Source of the DNA: Tomitella fengzijianii
Lineage (GTDB): Bacteria > Actinomycetota > Actinomycetes > Mycobacteriales > Mycobacteriaceae
DNA length: 64,000 bases
Assembly (NCBI RefSeq): GCF_007559025.1
Contig: NZ_CP041765.1
Span: 2,166,679-2,230,678, forward strand
Reading direction: 5' to 3'
Of the stretch, positions 8,040 through 19,095 are shown piece by piece. Within the stretch, counting starts at the first letter, position 1; each line of letters begins with the position of its first letter. Under the pieces are notes generated by a model. That model saw only the letters and a program-made list of their open reading frames with translations. It was not told the DNA's origin and searched no databases. The translations under genes were made by a program, and so were the position numbers.

Positions 8040-8635
8040 TGCGCGCCGCCGGGGTGCTGCTGGCGGCGGGGCGGGGCGACCGTTTCGGCGGGCCCAAGGC
8101 GCTCGCCAGGCTCGACGGCGAGCCGCTGGTGGCACGCGCCGTCCGGGCGCTCACGCAGGGCGGATGCGCTCCCGTGTTCGTCGTGCTCGGGGCCGGAGCC
8201 GGACAGGCGGCCGCTCTGATGCCGCCCGGCGTGCAGGCGGTAATCGCCGACGATTGGGAGTCCGGCGTCTCCGCGTCCCTGCGCGCCGGCCTCCGCGCCG
8301 TTCCTGCAGGCGCCGATGCACCGCAGGCGGCGCTGATTCATCTGGTGGACCTGCCGGACGTCGGGAGCGACGTCGTCACCCGGATGCTGGACACGACCAC
8401 CCGGGAACCCCGCGGCGTGCTGGCGCGCGCCACCTACGCCGGGCGGCCCGGCCATCCCGTCCTCGTCGGCCGCCGGCATTGGGCCGCGCTTCTCGCCGCC
8501 GTGCACGGCGACCGCGGCGCCGGCCCCTGGCTGAGCAGCCGCACCGACGTGCAGCCCGTCGCTTGCGACGACCTCGCCACCGGCGACGACGCGGACACTC
8601 CCGATGCCCTGCGGCGCCACGGACGGGTCACCTAG
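8039..8635 (+). CDS. MobA/MocA-like molybdopterin nucleotidyltransferase
   Basis: A 198-residue NTP transferase. The nucleotide-binding signature is near the start (LLAAGRGDRFGGPKAL, about 7-22), and a metal-binding Asp lies in LVDLPDV. MocA-type enzymes attach CMP to molybdopterin, making the MCD cofactor used by the xanthine dehydrogenase/CO dehydrogenase family. The start ATG at 8039 overlaps the MFS stop; a GTG three bases earlier is also possible. The gene lies nine bases before the MoxR gene. Together with XdhC it suggests dedicated cofactor maturation for the hydroxylase encoded downstream. Confidence 0.85.
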   Translation: MRAAGVLLAAGRGDRFGGPKALARLDGEPLVARAVRALTQGGCAPVFVVLGAGAGQAAALMPPGVQAVIADDWESGVSASLRAGLRAVPAGADAPQAALIHLVDLPDVGSDVVTRMLDTTTREPRGVLARATYAGRPGHPVLVGRRHWAALLAAVHGDRGAGPWLSSRTDVQPVACDDLATGDDADTPDALRRHGRVT

Positions 8636-8644
8636 GCTCGCACC

Positions 8645-9520
<876 letters not shown>

Positions 9521-9575
9521 CCTCTCCCGGCACCGATCCCTCCCCTCTTCGCCGCGCACGGGTGACAATGCACAC

Positions 9576-10715
9576 ATGGGCTGTGAGGGACGATCGGCCG
9601 AGCCGCTTGCGGGGGCCGTCGGCTTCGCGCGAGTACTGCGCGCGGCGGGAGTGCCCGTGGGCACCGACGCCGCCGACCGCTACGTGCGCGCGCTGGGGGC
9701 GGTGGAGCTGGCCGACCGGCGTCAGGTCTACTGGGCGGGTCGCGCCGCACTGTGCCGGGGCCCCGAGGACATCCCCGTCTACGACCTGGCCTTCCAAAGC
9801 TGGTTCGGTGACGCTCCCCCGCCCGTCGCGGCGCGCGGCGGGCGCGTCCGCGAGGCCCGGATCGCCGGGCTCTCCCCCGCGTCCCGGGGCAGCGCCGACC
9901 GGAGGGACGACGCCGACGGGGACGCGCTGCACGTCGCGGCCGGCGACGCCGAGATCCTGCGCCACCGCGACATCGCGGAGCTGACCGCGGCCGAGCGTGC
10001 CCACCTGGACCGGATGCTGGCCGGGCTGCGCGTCGCACCGCCGACGCGGCCCGCCCTGCGCCGGCGGCCCTCCCGCACGGGCCCGGTGGACCCCCGCCGC
10101 ACGCTGCGGCGCACCCTCGCCGCCGGGGGCGAGCCCGTCCGGCCGGACCACCATCGGCGCGCCCGCCGCCCGCGGCGCGTGGTGCTGCTGATCGACGTCT
10201 CGGGTTCGATGGGGCCGTACGCCGACACGCTGCTGCGCTTCGCGCACGCGGTCGCACACGGGCGGACCGCCCGCGGCGGCCGCACCGACACCGAGGTGTT
10301 CTCACTGGGCACCCGCCTCACCAGGCTCACCCGCGCGATGCGCTCACGCGATCCGGAGACGGCATTGGCCGCGGCGGGCCGCGCCGTCCCCGACTGGGCT
10401 GGCGGCACCCGGCTGGGCGAAACGCTCGGCGTCTTCCTCGACAGGCACGGACGCCGCGGCCTGGCCCGGGGTGCGACGGTGGTCGTTTTCTCCGACGGAT
10501 GGGAACGCGGCGACGCCTCCCTGCTGGGAGACCAGGTGGCCCTGCTCCACCGGCTCGCCCACGCGATCATCTGGGTCAACCCGCACGCGGGCGCTGCGGG
10601 CTACCGGCCCGTCCAGTCCGGGATGGCGGCCGCCCTGCCGCACGTGGACCGACTTCTGGCCGGGCACAGCCTGGCCACCCTGCAGCGGCTGCTCGTGGAG
10701 GTGCGTGATGCGTGA
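9576..10715 (+). CDS. CoxE-like VWA-domain protein
   Basis: A 379-residue protein with a C-terminal von Willebrand A domain of the CoxE type. The MIDAS motif DVSGS is at 207-211, with further Asp in VVFSDGWERGD. The N-terminal 130 residues match the helical part of CoxE proteins. It partners the MoxR ATPase just upstream. The stop lies inside the next gene, whose ATG is at 10708, so translation is coupled to XdhC. It is expected to be a cytoplasmic maturation factor for the molybdenum enzyme. Confidence 0.9.
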   Translation: MGCEGRSAEPLAGAVGFARVLRAAGVPVGTDAADRYVRALGAVELADRRQVYWAGRAALCRGPEDIPVYDLAFQSWFGDAPPPVAARGGRVREARIAGLSPASRGSADRRDDADGDALHVAAGDAEILRHRDIAELTAAERAHLDRMLAGLRVAPPTRPALRRRPSRTGPVDPRRTLRRTLAAGGEPVRPDHHRRARRPRRVVLLIDVSGSMGPYADTLLRFAHAVAHGRTARGGRTDTEVFSLGTRLTRLTRAMRSRDPETALAAAGRAVPDWAGGTRLGETLGVFLDRHGRRGLARGATVVVFSDGWERGDASLLGDQVALLHRLAHAIIWVNPHAGAAGYRPVQSGMAAALPHVDRLLAGHSLATLQRLLVEVRDA

Positions 10716-11823
10716 CGTGATGGACGAACTGGACCGGCGGTACCGCGCGGGCGAGCCGGTGGGCCTGGGCACCGTGGTGGGCACCTTCAGCTCGTCGCCG
10801 CGCGATCCGGGCGCAGCCATGCTCGTGGCGCAGGACGGCACGGTCACCGGCAGCGTGTCCGGCGGGTGCGTCGAGGGGGCGGTGTATGAGCTGGCCGAGC
10901 AGGCCATCGCCGACGGCACCCCCGTCCTCCAGCGCTACGGCGTGTCCGACGAGGACGCGTTCGCGGTGGGTCTGACCTGCGGCGGCATCATCGACATCTT
11001 CGTCGAGCGCGTCGACACGCGGAGCTACGCCGAGTTGCGCGAGGCCATCGACGCGGTGCGCGACGAGGTGCCGCTCGCGGTCGCCACCGTGACCGGCCAT
11101 CCCGATCCCCGGCTGATCGGGCGCCACATGCTCGTCTACGACGACGGCGCCACCGGGACTCTCGGATCCCGGCGCGTCGACGACGCCGTCGTCGACGACG
11201 CCCGCGGACAGCTCGACAGCGGCCGCTCCGGCACGCTCCACTACGGGCCGGACGGTCAGCGCCGCGGCGAGGGCCTGTCGGTGTTCGTCAACGTGTTCCG
11301 GCCGCCGCCGCGGCTGCTCGTGTTCGGCGCGATCGATTTCGCCGCCGCCATGGCGCGCATCGGCGCGTTCCTCGGCTACCGGGTGACGGTGTGCGATGCG
11401 CGGGCCGTGTTCGCCACCCGCACCCGGTTCCCCGAGGCCGACGAGGTGGTCACCGACTGGCCGCACCGGTACCTGGCCGCCGAGGCCGAGGCGGGGCGCG
11501 TGGACCGCCGCACCGTCGTCACGGTGCTGACGCACGACCCCAAGTTCGACGTGCCGCTGCTGGAGGTGGCGCTGCGGCTGGACCTGGCCTACGTGGGCGC
11601 GATGGGTTCGCGGCGCACGCACGACGACCGGCTTTCGCGGCTGCGGGAGGCCGGCATGGCCGAGGACGAGCTCGCCGCGCTGAGCTCGCCGATAGGCCTG
11701 GACCTGGGCGCACGCACCCCGGAGGAGACGGCGGTGGCCATCGCCGCCGAGATCATCCAGCTGCATTGGGGCGCCGCCGGCGCGCGCCTCACGCATTCGG
11801 ACGGCCCGATACACGGCGCGTGA
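10708..11823 (+). CDS. XdhC/CoxI-family molybdenum cofactor maturation protein
   Basis: A 371-residue protein. The N-terminal XdhC/CoxI domain has [10 protein letters not shown] (about 49-58) and the conserved Cys of GLTCGG. The C-terminal Rossmann domain starts near LLVFGAIDF and ends with the [11 protein letters not shown] signature. XdhC binds molybdenum cofactor, aids its sulfuration and delivers it to the apo-enzyme. ATG at 10708 overlaps the VWA gene by eight bases. A gap of 128 bases, the largest in the cluster, separates it from the structural subunits, so a second promoter may lie there. Confidence 0.92.
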   Translation: MRDVMDELDRRYRAGEPVGLGTVVGTFSSSPRDPGAAMLVAQDGTVTGSVSGGCVEGAVYELAEQAIADGTPVLQRYGVSDEDAFAVGLTCGGIIDIFVERVDTRSYAELREAIDAVRDEVPLAVATVTGHPDPRLIGRHMLVYDDGATGTLGSRRVDDAVVDDARGQLDSGRSGTLHYGPDGQRRGEGLSVFVNVFRPPPRLLVFGAIDFAAAMARIGAFLGYRVTVCDARAVFATRTRFPEADEVVTDWPHRYLAAEAEAGRVDRRTVVTVLTHDPKFDVPLLEVALRLDLAYVGAMGSRRTHDDRLSRLREAGMAEDELAALSSPIGLDLGARTPEETAVAIAAEIIQLHWGAAGARLTHSDGPIHGA

Positions 11824-11951
11824 CCGGGGCGGCCGGCGGCCGGAAGGCGCGGGCGCCCCGCGAATTTCGCCGATCCGGTTGTCCTCCGACCCGTTCCGGG
11901 GAAGAGTTGGGCAGTGACACTCCTCACACCCGCGTCAAGCCGGAGGTTTCC

Positions 11952-12446
11952 ATGCGCATCTCTGTTGTGGTCGACGGCACCAGATACACCGACGATGTGG
12001 AGCCGCGCACCCTGCTGGTGCACTATCTGCGCGAGCGGATCGGCAAGGTCGGCACCGTGTCCGGCTGCGACACCAGCAACTGCGGCGCCTGCACGGTGCA
12101 TCTGGACGGGCGCAGCGTCAAATCCTGCTCGGTGCTGGCCGTCCAGGCGGACGGGCATGAGGTGACGACCATCGAGGGGCTGGCGCGCGACGGACGGCTG
12201 CACCCGGTGCAGGAGGCGTTCCACGAGCATCACGCTCTGCAGTGCGGGTACTGCACGCCGGGCATGATCATGCAGTCCGTCGACCTGCTCGGCGAGAACC
12301 CGGACCCCGACGAGCAGGAGATCCGTGAGGGGCTCGAGGGCAACCTGTGCCGCTGCACCGGGTACCAGAACATCGTCCGTGCGGTACAGGATGCAGCGGG
12401 CCGCATGCACGAACAATCCGCCGCACGGTCGGGAGGTGCCCGATGA
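11952..12446 (+). CDS. Molybdenum hydroxylase small subunit (two 2Fe-2S clusters, CoxS-like)
   Basis: A 164-residue iron-sulfur subunit. A plant-type 2Fe-2S site has C39, C44, C47 and C59. The alpha-helical C-terminal cluster has C98, C101, C133 and C135 (CGYC...CRC). It passes electrons from the molybdenum site to FAD. ATG at 11952 has a GGAGG ribosome site six bases upstream. The end overlaps the large-subunit start (ATGA). All eight Cys ligands are present, so the subunit looks functional. Confidence 0.95.
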   Translation: MRISVVVDGTRYTDDVEPRTLLVHYLRERIGKVGTVSGCDTSNCGACTVHLDGRSVKSCSVLAVQADGHEVTTIEGLARDGRLHPVQEAFHEHHALQCGYCTPGMIMQSVDLLGENPDPDEQEIREGLEGNLCRCTGYQNIVRAVQDAAGRMHEQSAARSGGAR

Positions 12447-14845
12447 CCTCCGTCGCCGAACCCGAGGCCCACTCCGGCGAGATCGGCCGGTCGCGTCCAC
12501 GCAAGGAGGACGCGCACCTGATCACCGGGCGCTCGCGCTGGACCGCCAACATCACGCTGCCGGGCATGCTGCACATGGCCGTGCTCCGCAGCCCGCTCGC
12601 CCACGCGCGCATCACCGGCATCGACGTCTCCGAGGCGCGCGACATGCCGGGTGTCGTCGCCGTCTACACCGGCGCGGACCTGGCGGAGGAGCAGGGCAGC
12701 CTGCCGTGCGCGTGGCCGATCACCCCGGACATGCTCACGCCGCCCGCGCCGTCGCTGGCCGTCGGCACGGTCAACTTCGCCGGTGACGCGGTGGCCGTCG
12801 TCGTCGCCCGCAGCGACTACGAGGCGCACGACGCGCTCGAGGCCATCGACGTGGACTACGAGGACCTTCCCGTGGTGCTCGACCTCGACGAGGCCGCGGC
12901 GGACGGCGCTCCTCTCGTGCACGAGGACCTCGGTACCAACGTCTGCGCCACGTGGACGTTCGACTCCGTGGAGGCGGGCACCGGCGACGACGTCGACCAG
13001 GCCATCGCCGAGGCCGAGGACTCGCCCGACCACATCGTGGTGCGCCGCACCCTGCACCAGCAGCGCCTGATCCCGGCGTTCATGGAGCCGCGGGCCGTCG
13101 TCGTCGACCCCACCGCCGAGCAGATCACCATGTGGTCCGCCACGCAGATTCCGCACATCCTGAAGCTGATGCTGGCCATGACGTTGGGCCTGCCCGAACA
13201 CAAGCTCCGCGTCATCGCCCCCGACGTGGGCGGCGGCTTCGGCGGCAAGCTGCAGGTGACGCCGGAGGAGGTGCTCACGCTGCTCGCCGCCCGGCGCCTG
13301 GGCAAGCCGGTCAAGTACGCCGAGTCGCGCAGCGAGACCATGCAGGCCGCACATCACGGTCGCGCGCAGGTCCAGCGGCTCACGGTAGCCGCCCGCCGCG
13401 ACGGCACGCTCACCGGCCTCAAGGTGGACCTGCTGGCCGACATGGGCGGATATCTGCGGCTGATCTCCCCGGGCATCCCGGTGCTCGGGGCGTTCATGTA
13501 CAGCGGCATCTACAAGATCCCCGCCTACCGTTTCACCTGCAGGCCGATCTTCACCACCAAGGTCCCCACCGACGCCTACCGGGGCGCCGGCCGCCCGGAG
13601 GCCACCTTCGCCATCGAGCGGATGATGTCCGAGCTCGCGTTCGAGCTGGGCATGGACCCGCTGGAGGTGCGCGAGAAAAACTGGATCGCGCACGAAGAGT
13701 TCCCCCACACCACGGTCGCGGGACTGACCTACGACACCGGAAACTACGAGGCCGCCACCGGCAAGGCCCGCGGGCTGTTCGACTACGACGCGCTGCGCCG
13801 CGAACAGGCGGAGCGGCGGGAACGCGGCGACGCCGTGCAGCTGGGCATCGGGGTATCCACCTTCACGGAGATGTGCGGGCTGGCGCCGTCGCGGGTCCTC
13901 GGCTCCCTCGACTACGGCGCCGGCGGCTGGGAGCACGCCTCGATCCGCATGCTGCCCACCGGCAAGGTCGAGGTGGTCACCGGCATCTCCCCGCACGGCC
14001 AGGGGCACGTCACCGGCTTCAGCCAGCTCGTGGCGGACCGGCTGGGCGTGCCGTTCGAGGACGTGGAGATCATCCACGGCGACACCCAGTCCTCGCCCAA
14101 AGGCCTCGACACCTACGGCTCCCGGTCGCTGACCGTCGGCGGCGTGGCCGTCGCACATGCTGTGGACAAGGTGATCGCGAAGGCACGGCCCATCGCCGCA
14201 CACATGATGGAGTGCTCCGAGGACGACCTCGACTTCGCCGACGGCGGCTTCCGCGTGCGCGGCACAGACAAGTCGGTGGCGGTGACCGACGTGGCGCTGG
14301 CCGTGTTCGCGGCGCACGACCTGCCCGACGGCGTCGAGCCCAACCTCGACTCGCAGGTCACCTACGATCCCGAGAACTTCTCGTATCCGCACGGCACCCA
14401 CCTGTGCGCCGTCGAGGTGGACACCGACACGGGCAGGGTGGGGCTCCGCTCGTATGTGGCGGTCGACGACGTCGGCACCGTGGTCAACCCGATGCTCGTG
14501 GAGGGGCAGGTCCACGGCGGCCTCGCCCAGGGCATCGCGCAGGCGCTGTTCGAGGAGGCGACCTACGACGAGTCCGGCACGCTGCTCAGCGGCTCGTTCG
14601 CCGAGTACCTGCTCCCCTCCGCGGCGGACCTCCCCTCGTTCACGACCGACCGCACCGAGACGCCCGCCACCAGCAACATCCTCGGCGTCAAGGGCGTGGG
14701 CGAGGCCGGGACCATCGCATCGACTCCGGCGGTGGTCAATGCGGTGCTCGACGCCGTCCGCCACCTCGGGGTCAAGGACATCGACATGCCGTGCACGCCG
14801 ATGCGTGTGTGGAAGGCCATCCAGGAAGGCGCAGGTGCACGATGA
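12443..14845 (+). CDS. Molybdenum hydroxylase large subunit, form II CoxL-like
   Basis: The 800-residue catalytic subunit of a xanthine oxidase/CO dehydrogenase family enzyme. It has the cofactor loop DVGGGFGGK (261-269) and the catalytic Glu E754 in KGVGEAG. The active-site loop is AYRGAGR (378-384), the signature of form II proteins. True aerobic CO dehydrogenases (form I) carry AYxCSFR with the copper-binding Cys, which is absent here. The protein is therefore unlikely to oxidise CO efficiently, and its substrate is unknown. ATG at 12443 overlaps the small-subunit stop, and the stop overlaps the medium subunit. Confidence 0.93.
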   Translation: MTSVAEPEAHSGEIGRSRPRKEDAHLITGRSRWTANITLPGMLHMAVLRSPLAHARITGIDVSEARDMPGVVAVYTGADLAEEQGSLPCAWPITPDMLTPPAPSLAVGTVNFAGDAVAVVVARSDYEAHDALEAIDVDYEDLPVVLDLDEAAADGAPLVHEDLGTNVCATWTFDSVEAGTGDDVDQAIAEAEDSPDHIVVRRTLHQQRLIPAFMEPRAVVVDPTAEQITMWSATQIPHILKLMLAMTLGLPEHKLRVIAPDVGGGFGGKLQVTPEEVLTLLAARRLGKPVKYAESRSETMQAAHHGRAQVQRLTVAARRDGTLTGLKVDLLADMGGYLRLISPGIPVLGAFMYSGIYKIPAYRFTCRPIFTTKVPTDAYRGAGRPEATFAIERMMSELAFELGMDPLEVREKNWIAHEEFPHTTVAGLTYDTGNYEAATGKARGLFDYDALRREQAERRERGDAVQLGIGVSTFTEMCGLAPSRVLGSLDYGAGGWEHASIRMLPTGKVEVVTGISPHGQGHVTGFSQLVADRLGVPFEDVEIIHGDTQSSPKGLDTYGSRSLTVGGVAVAHAVDKVIAKARPIAAHMMECSEDDLDFADGGFRVRGTDKSVAVTDVALAVFAAHDLPDGVEPNLDSQVTYDPENFSYPHGTHLCAVEVDTDTGRVGLRSYVAVDDVGTVVNPMLVEGQVHGGLAQGIAQALFEEATYDESGTLLSGSFAEYLLPSAADLPSFTTDRTETPATSNILGVKGVGEAGTIASTPAVVNAVLDAVRHLGVKDIDMPCTPMRVWKAIQEGAGAR

Positions 14846-15696
14846 TCCCCTCCGCATTCGACTACACCTCCCCGGAGACGCTGGACGACGCGCTGCGCGC
14901 CCTGGCCGACGCCGGCGACGACGCCAAGATCATCGCCGGCGGCCAGAGCCTCATGCCCGTGCTGCGCCTGCGCATGAACGACCCGGCGGTGGTGGTGGAC
15001 CTGGGGCGCATCCCCGAGCTGCGCGGCGTGCGCGACGACGGCGACGCGCTGGCCATCGGGGCGATGACCACCCACCACGACGTCCTGCACGACCCGCTCG
15101 TGCGCCGGCACGCGCTGCTGCTGGCGGAGGCCGCGGCCACCGTCGCGGACGCGCAGATCCGGCACCGCGGAACCCTGGGCGGGGCCCTCGCCCACGCCGA
15201 CCCGGCCGGCGACCTCCTCGCGCCCGCGCTCGCCCTCGACGCGACGATGACCGTCGCCGGCCCGCGCGGGCGCCGGGAGGTCCCCGCGGGCGAGTTCTTC
15301 GAGGATCTGTTCACCACCGCGGTGGCGCCCGACGAGATCCTCGTCGAGATCCGCGTGCCCAAGCACACGGGGTGGACCGGGCACTACGAGAAGTTCAACC
15401 GCACCGCGCAGGCCTGGGCGATCGTCGCCGTCGCAGCCGCGCTCGAGGTGTCCGACGGGCGGATCTCCGAGGCCCGGGTGGCGCTGACCAACATGGCGTC
15501 CGTCCCCCTGCGTGCACGCGGGGTCGAGGAGGCGCTGGTGGGGCGGCCGGCCGACGCCGCCACGATCCGCGAGGCCGCCGCCCACGCGGGCGAGGGCACC
15601 CGCCCCACCGCCGACGGCAACGCCGACGAGCAGTACCGGACGCACCTGGCGGAGGTCCTCACCGCACGAGCGGTGACCGCCGCCGCGGGCGTGTGA
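14842..15696 (+). CDS. Molybdenum hydroxylase FAD-binding medium subunit (CoxM-like)
   Basis: A 284-residue flavoprotein subunit. The FAD pyrophosphate motifs are present: AGGQSLMP (about 33-40) and the [14 protein letters not shown] region (about 112-125), which normally reads TxGGxxxxxdPxxD. It takes electrons from the 2Fe-2S subunit and hands them to an acceptor. ATG at 14842 overlaps the large-subunit stop (ATGA). The gene order S-L-M differs from the M-S-L order of classical coxMSL operons, another sign of a form II cluster. Confidence 0.93.
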   Translation: MIPSAFDYTSPETLDDALRALADAGDDAKIIAGGQSLMPVLRLRMNDPAVVVDLGRIPELRGVRDDGDALAIGAMTTHHDVLHDPLVRRHALLLAEAAATVADAQIRHRGTLGGALAHADPAGDLLAPALALDATMTVAGPRGRREVPAGEFFEDLFTTAVAPDEILVEIRVPKHTGWTGHYEKFNRTAQAWAIVAVAAALEVSDGRISEARVALTNMASVPLRARGVEEALVGRPADAATIREAAAHAGEGTRPTADGNADEQYRTHLAEVLTARAVTAAAGV

Positions 15697-15784
15697 CGCG
15701 CAAACGTCGATCCCGCGGGCACGTCCGGCGCAGGACGGTCGGCATACCCGCACACATCATCGTGCTGTAAAAGGAGGAGTCGCA

Positions 15785-16567
15785 GTGGAACTCGAGCACT
15801 CATTCACCGTGCCGGCGTCGGTCGACGACGTCTGGCAGGCGCTGCTCGACCCCGAGCGCGTGGCGCCGTGCATGCCCGGCGCCGCCCTCACCGGGGTGGA
15901 AGGCCAGACGTTCAAGGGCAAGGTCAAGGTCAAGCTGGGCCCGGTGGCGATGCAATACAAGGGCACAGGCGAGTACATCGAGACCGACGAGGCCACGCAC
16001 ACCGTGGTGATCAAGGCCTCCGGGAAGGACGCCAAAGGCAACGGGACCGCTGCCGCCACCGTGACTCTGAAACTCACCGGCGACGGGCAGCGGACCACCG
16101 GCGCCTCCACCACCGACCTCACCGTCACGGGGAAGCCTGCGCAGTTCGGCCGGGGGATGATCGCGGAGGTGGGCGGCAAGATCCTCGAGCAGTTCGCCGC
16201 CAACCTGGGCGACTCCCTCGCCGGCTCGGAGGAGCCGGGCGCTGCGGCCGGAGGCGCCGTCGACGAAGGCGCTGCGGGCGCGGCGGACGGCGGCACCCCG
16301 GGCGGCGTGGGGGCCTCCAGCGGCGAAACGGCGGCGTCGGGAGGCGGAGGCGCAGGCGGCGCGGCGGCGCCGCTTTCCACCGCGGACGGCGCGCGGCCCA
16401 CGGTCCGCCCCACCGCCCCGCCGCCTCGGGAGGCGGAGGCGCTGGACCTGTCCGAGTTCGCCCGCGGCGCGGTGCTCAAGCGCGCCCTGCCGCTGATCGG
16501 CGTCGGCGCCGTGGCGGCATTGATCGCGATCATCGTGCTGCGGTGCCGCGGATCGGACGACGACTGA
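15785..16567 (+). CDS. CoxG-like SRPBCC protein with C-terminal membrane anchor
   Basis: A 260-residue protein. The N-terminal 150 residues are a CoxG/SRPBCC lipid-binding-like fold (start ELEHSFTVPA; CMPGA; FGRGMI). A long Gly/Ala/Pro-rich linker follows (about 150-220), then one membrane helix near 235-255 and a basic-acidic tail. CoxG anchors the CO dehydrogenase complex to the membrane for electron transfer to quinone, and the same role is inferred here. Start GTG at 15785 is preceded by AAGGAGG (15771-15777), a very strong ribosome site. Confidence 0.9.
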   Translation: MELEHSFTVPASVDDVWQALLDPERVAPCMPGAALTGVEGQTFKGKVKVKLGPVAMQYKGTGEYIETDEATHTVVIKASGKDAKGNGTAAATVTLKLTGDGQRTTGASTTDLTVTGKPAQFGRGMIAEVGGKILEQFAANLGDSLAGSEEPGAAAGGAVDEGAAGAADGGTPGGVGASSGETAASGGGGAGGAAAPLSTADGARPTVRPTAPPPREAEALDLSEFARGAVLKRALPLIGVGAVAALIAIIVLRCRGSDDD

Positions 16568-16575
16568 CGAGTGCC

Positions 16576-17130
16576 ATGATGGCCTGCATGGCACTGCAGG
16601 CCGATTCCGGAATCGTCCGCGCCGGGCCGGCGCACGCCCACGAATTGGCCGCGCTGGCCGCGGCGACGTTCCCGCTGGCGTGCCCACCGGGCGTCACCGC
16701 AGCGGACGTCCGGGTCTACGTCGACCAGAACCTGTCCGCCGCCAGGTTCACCGGATATCTGGCCGACCCGGAACGCACCCTGCTCCTTGCGCGCGACGGC
16801 GGCGGCGCCATCGCATACGCGATGCTGATCCACACCCCGCCCGCCGACCCGGCCATCGCCCGGCTCATCACGCGGTTCCCTGCCACGGAGATCAGCAAGT
16901 TCTACGCCGCGCCCGCCGCACACGGTACCGGCGTCGGGGGCGCGCTCATGCGGGCCGTGCTGGAGTCATGCCGCGCCCGGGGCGACGCCGGCGCCTGGCT
17001 CGGCGTGAACCAGGAGAATGCGCGGGCGCAGCGTTTCTACCGCAAACACGGCTTCGCCGTCGCGGGCACCAAGACGCTGCAGGTCGGCGCGGGCGTGCAC
17101 GACGACTATGTGATGACACGAGCGGTATAG
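16576..17130 (+). CDS. GNAT-family N-acetyltransferase
   Basis: A protein of 184 residues (180 if ATG at 16588 is used) with a GNAT fold. The acetyl-CoA loop lies in AAHGTGVGGALMRA, and the C-terminal motif QENARAQRFYRKHGF is typical of small-molecule or N-terminal acetyltransferases. No ribosome site distinguishes ATG 16576, 16579 or 16588. It follows CoxG after eight bases and may be a cluster member or an independent gene. The substrate is unknown. The stop faces zapE 40 bases away. Confidence 0.85.
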   Translation: MMACMALQADSGIVRAGPAHAHELAALAAATFPLACPPGVTAADVRVYVDQNLSAARFTGYLADPERTLLLARDGGGAIAYAMLIHTPPADPAIARLITRFPATEISKFYAAPAAHGTGVGGALMRAVLESCRARGDAGAWLGVNQENARAQRFYRKHGFAVAGTKTLQVGAGVHDDYVMTRAV

Positions 17131-17170
17131 CGGCGGTCATACTCCCCGCCGACGCGCTCGGCTCCGCGGC

Positions 17171-18187
17171 TCAGCCCGCCGAGGCGACGCTGAAGCGCGA
17201 GAGCGCCAGCAGCCTGGAGGTGGCACGCAGGTACTTCTTGCGATAGCCACCGGCGAGCATCTCCTGCGTGAAGATCTCGTCGAGCCGGGCGCCGGCCACG
17301 GTGACCGGGACCCCCGCGTCGTAGAGGCGGTCCGCGAGGACCACCAGCCGCAGCGCCACCGCCTGGTCGCGGGCAGCGTGCACGCCGTCGATGAACACCG
17401 CCGGCACCCCCTCCACCAGATTCTTGAACCGCGACGGGTGCAGCTTGGCCAGGTGGTCGCACAGATCGTCGAACCCGTCCAGGCTGGCGCCGTCCGTTGC
17501 CTCGGCCAGTTCATGCAGGCGCTCCGAGGTCACCGGTTCGGGCGCAGGGGGCAGGTCGCGGTGGCGGTAGTCGGGCCCGTCCACCCGGATCGTCTGGAAG
17601 ATCGACGACAGGCTGCGGATCTCGCGCAGGAAATCCTGGGCGGCGAAACGCCCCTCCCCCAGCTGGCCGGGCAGCGTGTTGGAGGTGGCGACGATCGACA
17701 CCCCCTGGGCGGAGAGTTCGGTCAACAAGCGCGAAATCAGCATCGTGTCGCCCGGGTCGTCCAGCTCGAACTCGTCGATGCACAGAACGCTGTGCCCCGA
17801 GAGCTGCTCGACCGCGTTGTTGAAGCCCAGCGCGCCCACCACATGGGTGAGCTCGACGAACGTGCCGAACGCCTTGGGCGACGGGGCCGCGTGGTAGACC
17901 GACGCCAGCAGGTGGGTCTTGCCGACTCCGAAGCCGCCGTCGAGGTAGAGCCCCGAGCCGGCCGTCGTCTTGCCCTTGCGGCCGAACAGGCCCCGCTTGC
18001 CCTTCTTGTCGCCCAGCGCGCTCGCGAACTTCTCGGCCGCCTGCACGGCCTCGGTCTGCGACGGCTCCGCCGGGTCCGGGATGTACGAGGCGAAGCTGAC
18101 GTCATCGAACATCGCCGGCGGCGTGAGCTGGCCCACGAGCTGGTCCGACGGGACCTGGGGGTTGCGGTCGACGAGGTGCTGGAGCAT
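17171..18187 (-). CDS. zapE: ZapE-family (AFG1-like) ATPase
   Basis: A 338-residue AAA-type P-loop ATPase. Walker A is GGFGVGKTHL, Walker B is LCIDEFELDDPGD, and TSNT is a sensor-like motif. The C-terminal half holds the AFG1/ZapE-specific elements (FIDGVHAARDQAVALRLVVL). In E. coli, ZapE associates with the divisome; the actinobacterial role is less studied. The start at 18187 lies 23 bases from the divergent GTG start of the RibD-like gene, so their promoters must overlap. This divergent pair is conserved in mycobacteria. Confidence 0.92.
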   Translation of the reverse strand: MLQHLVDRNPQVPSDQLVGQLTPPAMFDDVSFASYIPDPAEPSQTEAVQAAEKFASALGDKKGKRGLFGRKGKTTAGSGLYLDGGFGVGKTHLLASVYHAAPSPKAFGTFVELTHVVGALGFNNAVEQLSGHSVLCIDEFELDDPGDTMLISRLLTELSAQGVSIVATSNTLPGQLGEGRFAAQDFLREIRSLSSIFQTIRVDGPDYRHRDLPPAPEPVTSERLHELAEATDGASLDGFDDLCDHLAKLHPSRFKNLVEGVPAVFIDGVHAARDQAVALRLVVLADRLYDAGVPVTVAGARLDEIFTQEMLAGGYRKKYLRATSRLLALSRFSVASAG

Positions 18188-18210
18188 TACGGCAGTTTAA
18201 GCGATGTGAT

Positions 18211-19095
18211 GTGATCGACCCCGTGCACCGTGACAGTAATGCGACCCAGTTCACAGCCCTGGACGTCCGGGCCGACGGTGCCGACGGCCTCCCGCGCGGC
18301 GGCGCGGCACCGGCCGCCGGCCGCATCTCCGCCGACGGGCTGGCCGCGCTGTACGCCTACCCGGAGACGACCGGCCCCTGGTTGCGGATGAACTTCATCA
18401 CGAGCGTCGACGGCGCCGTGGCCGTCGACGGCCGGTCCGGAAGGCTCGGCGGCCCAGGAGACCGCCGCGTGTTCGGGCTTCTGCGCAGCCTGGCCGATGT
18501 CATCGTCGTCGGCGCCGGCACCGTGCGCACCGAGAACTACGGCGGCGCGCGGATCCCCGCCGCGATCCGGCGACAGCGCGCCGCCGCGGGCCGGCCGGAG
18601 ACGCCTCGCATCGCGGTCGTCAGCGCGTCGGCCCGCATCGACGCGGGGCACCGCGTCTTCCACGACACCGCTGTCCCGCCCCTCGTGCTCGTCTCCGCGT
18701 CGGCCGACCCGGCCCGCGTCCGCGCATTGTCGGGGGCGGGCGCGGAGGTCGTGGTGCTCCCGGAGCGCCCCGGCTCGTCCGGCATGGCCGGCGGAGCATC
18801 GTCCGCCGCTCCACGGCCCGACGTCGCCCGCATCGCGCCGCTGCTGGCCGGCCGCGGGCTGCCCCGAGTCCTGTGCGAGGGGGGGCCCAACCTGGCGGGC
18901 CAGTTGCTCGCCGCAGGCGCGGTGGACGAGCTGTGCCTGACGCTGGCTCCGATGCTGGTCGGGGGCAACGCGCCGCGCATGGCGGTGGGCCCGGCCGCGA
19001 CGCCCGCGTCGCTGTCCCGCCGGCACCTCCTGGCCGACGACGACGGCGCGTTGTTCACCCGCTGGACCGTGGCCAGGGACCGGGGCGAGCGGTGA
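18211..19095 (+). CDS. RibD C-terminal-domain reductase-like protein (pyrimidine reductase family)
   Basis: A 294-residue NADPH-dependent reductase fold related to the C-terminal half of RibD and to dihydrofolate reductase. NFITSVDGAVAVDGRS, LADVIVVGAGTVR and LCEGGPNLAG are the usual family blocks. There is no deaminase domain, so it is not a complete RibD. Mycobacterial Rv2671, at the same place, has been discussed as a reductase able to act on folate-like substrates. GTG at 18211 is the first usable start. The stop overlaps the next gene (GTGA). Confidence 0.88.
   Translation: MIDPVHRDSNATQFTALDVRADGADGLPRGGAAPAAGRISADGLAALYAYPETTGPWLRMNFITSVDGAVAVDGRSGRLGGPGDRRVFGLLRSLADVIVVGAGTVRTENYGGARIPAAIRRQRAAAGRPETPRIAVVSASARIDAGHRVFHDTAVPPLVLVSASADPARVRALSGAGAEVVVLPERPGSSGMAGGASSAAPRPDVARIAPLLAGRGLPRVLCEGGPNLAGQLLAAGAVDELCLTLAPMLVGGNAPRMAVGPAATPASLSRRHLLADDDGALFTRWTVARDRGER

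Noticed and set aside
12443-14845. True (form I) aerobic CO dehydrogenase
   Set aside because: The active-site loop is AYRGAGR, not AYxCSFR, so I call it only form II-like.
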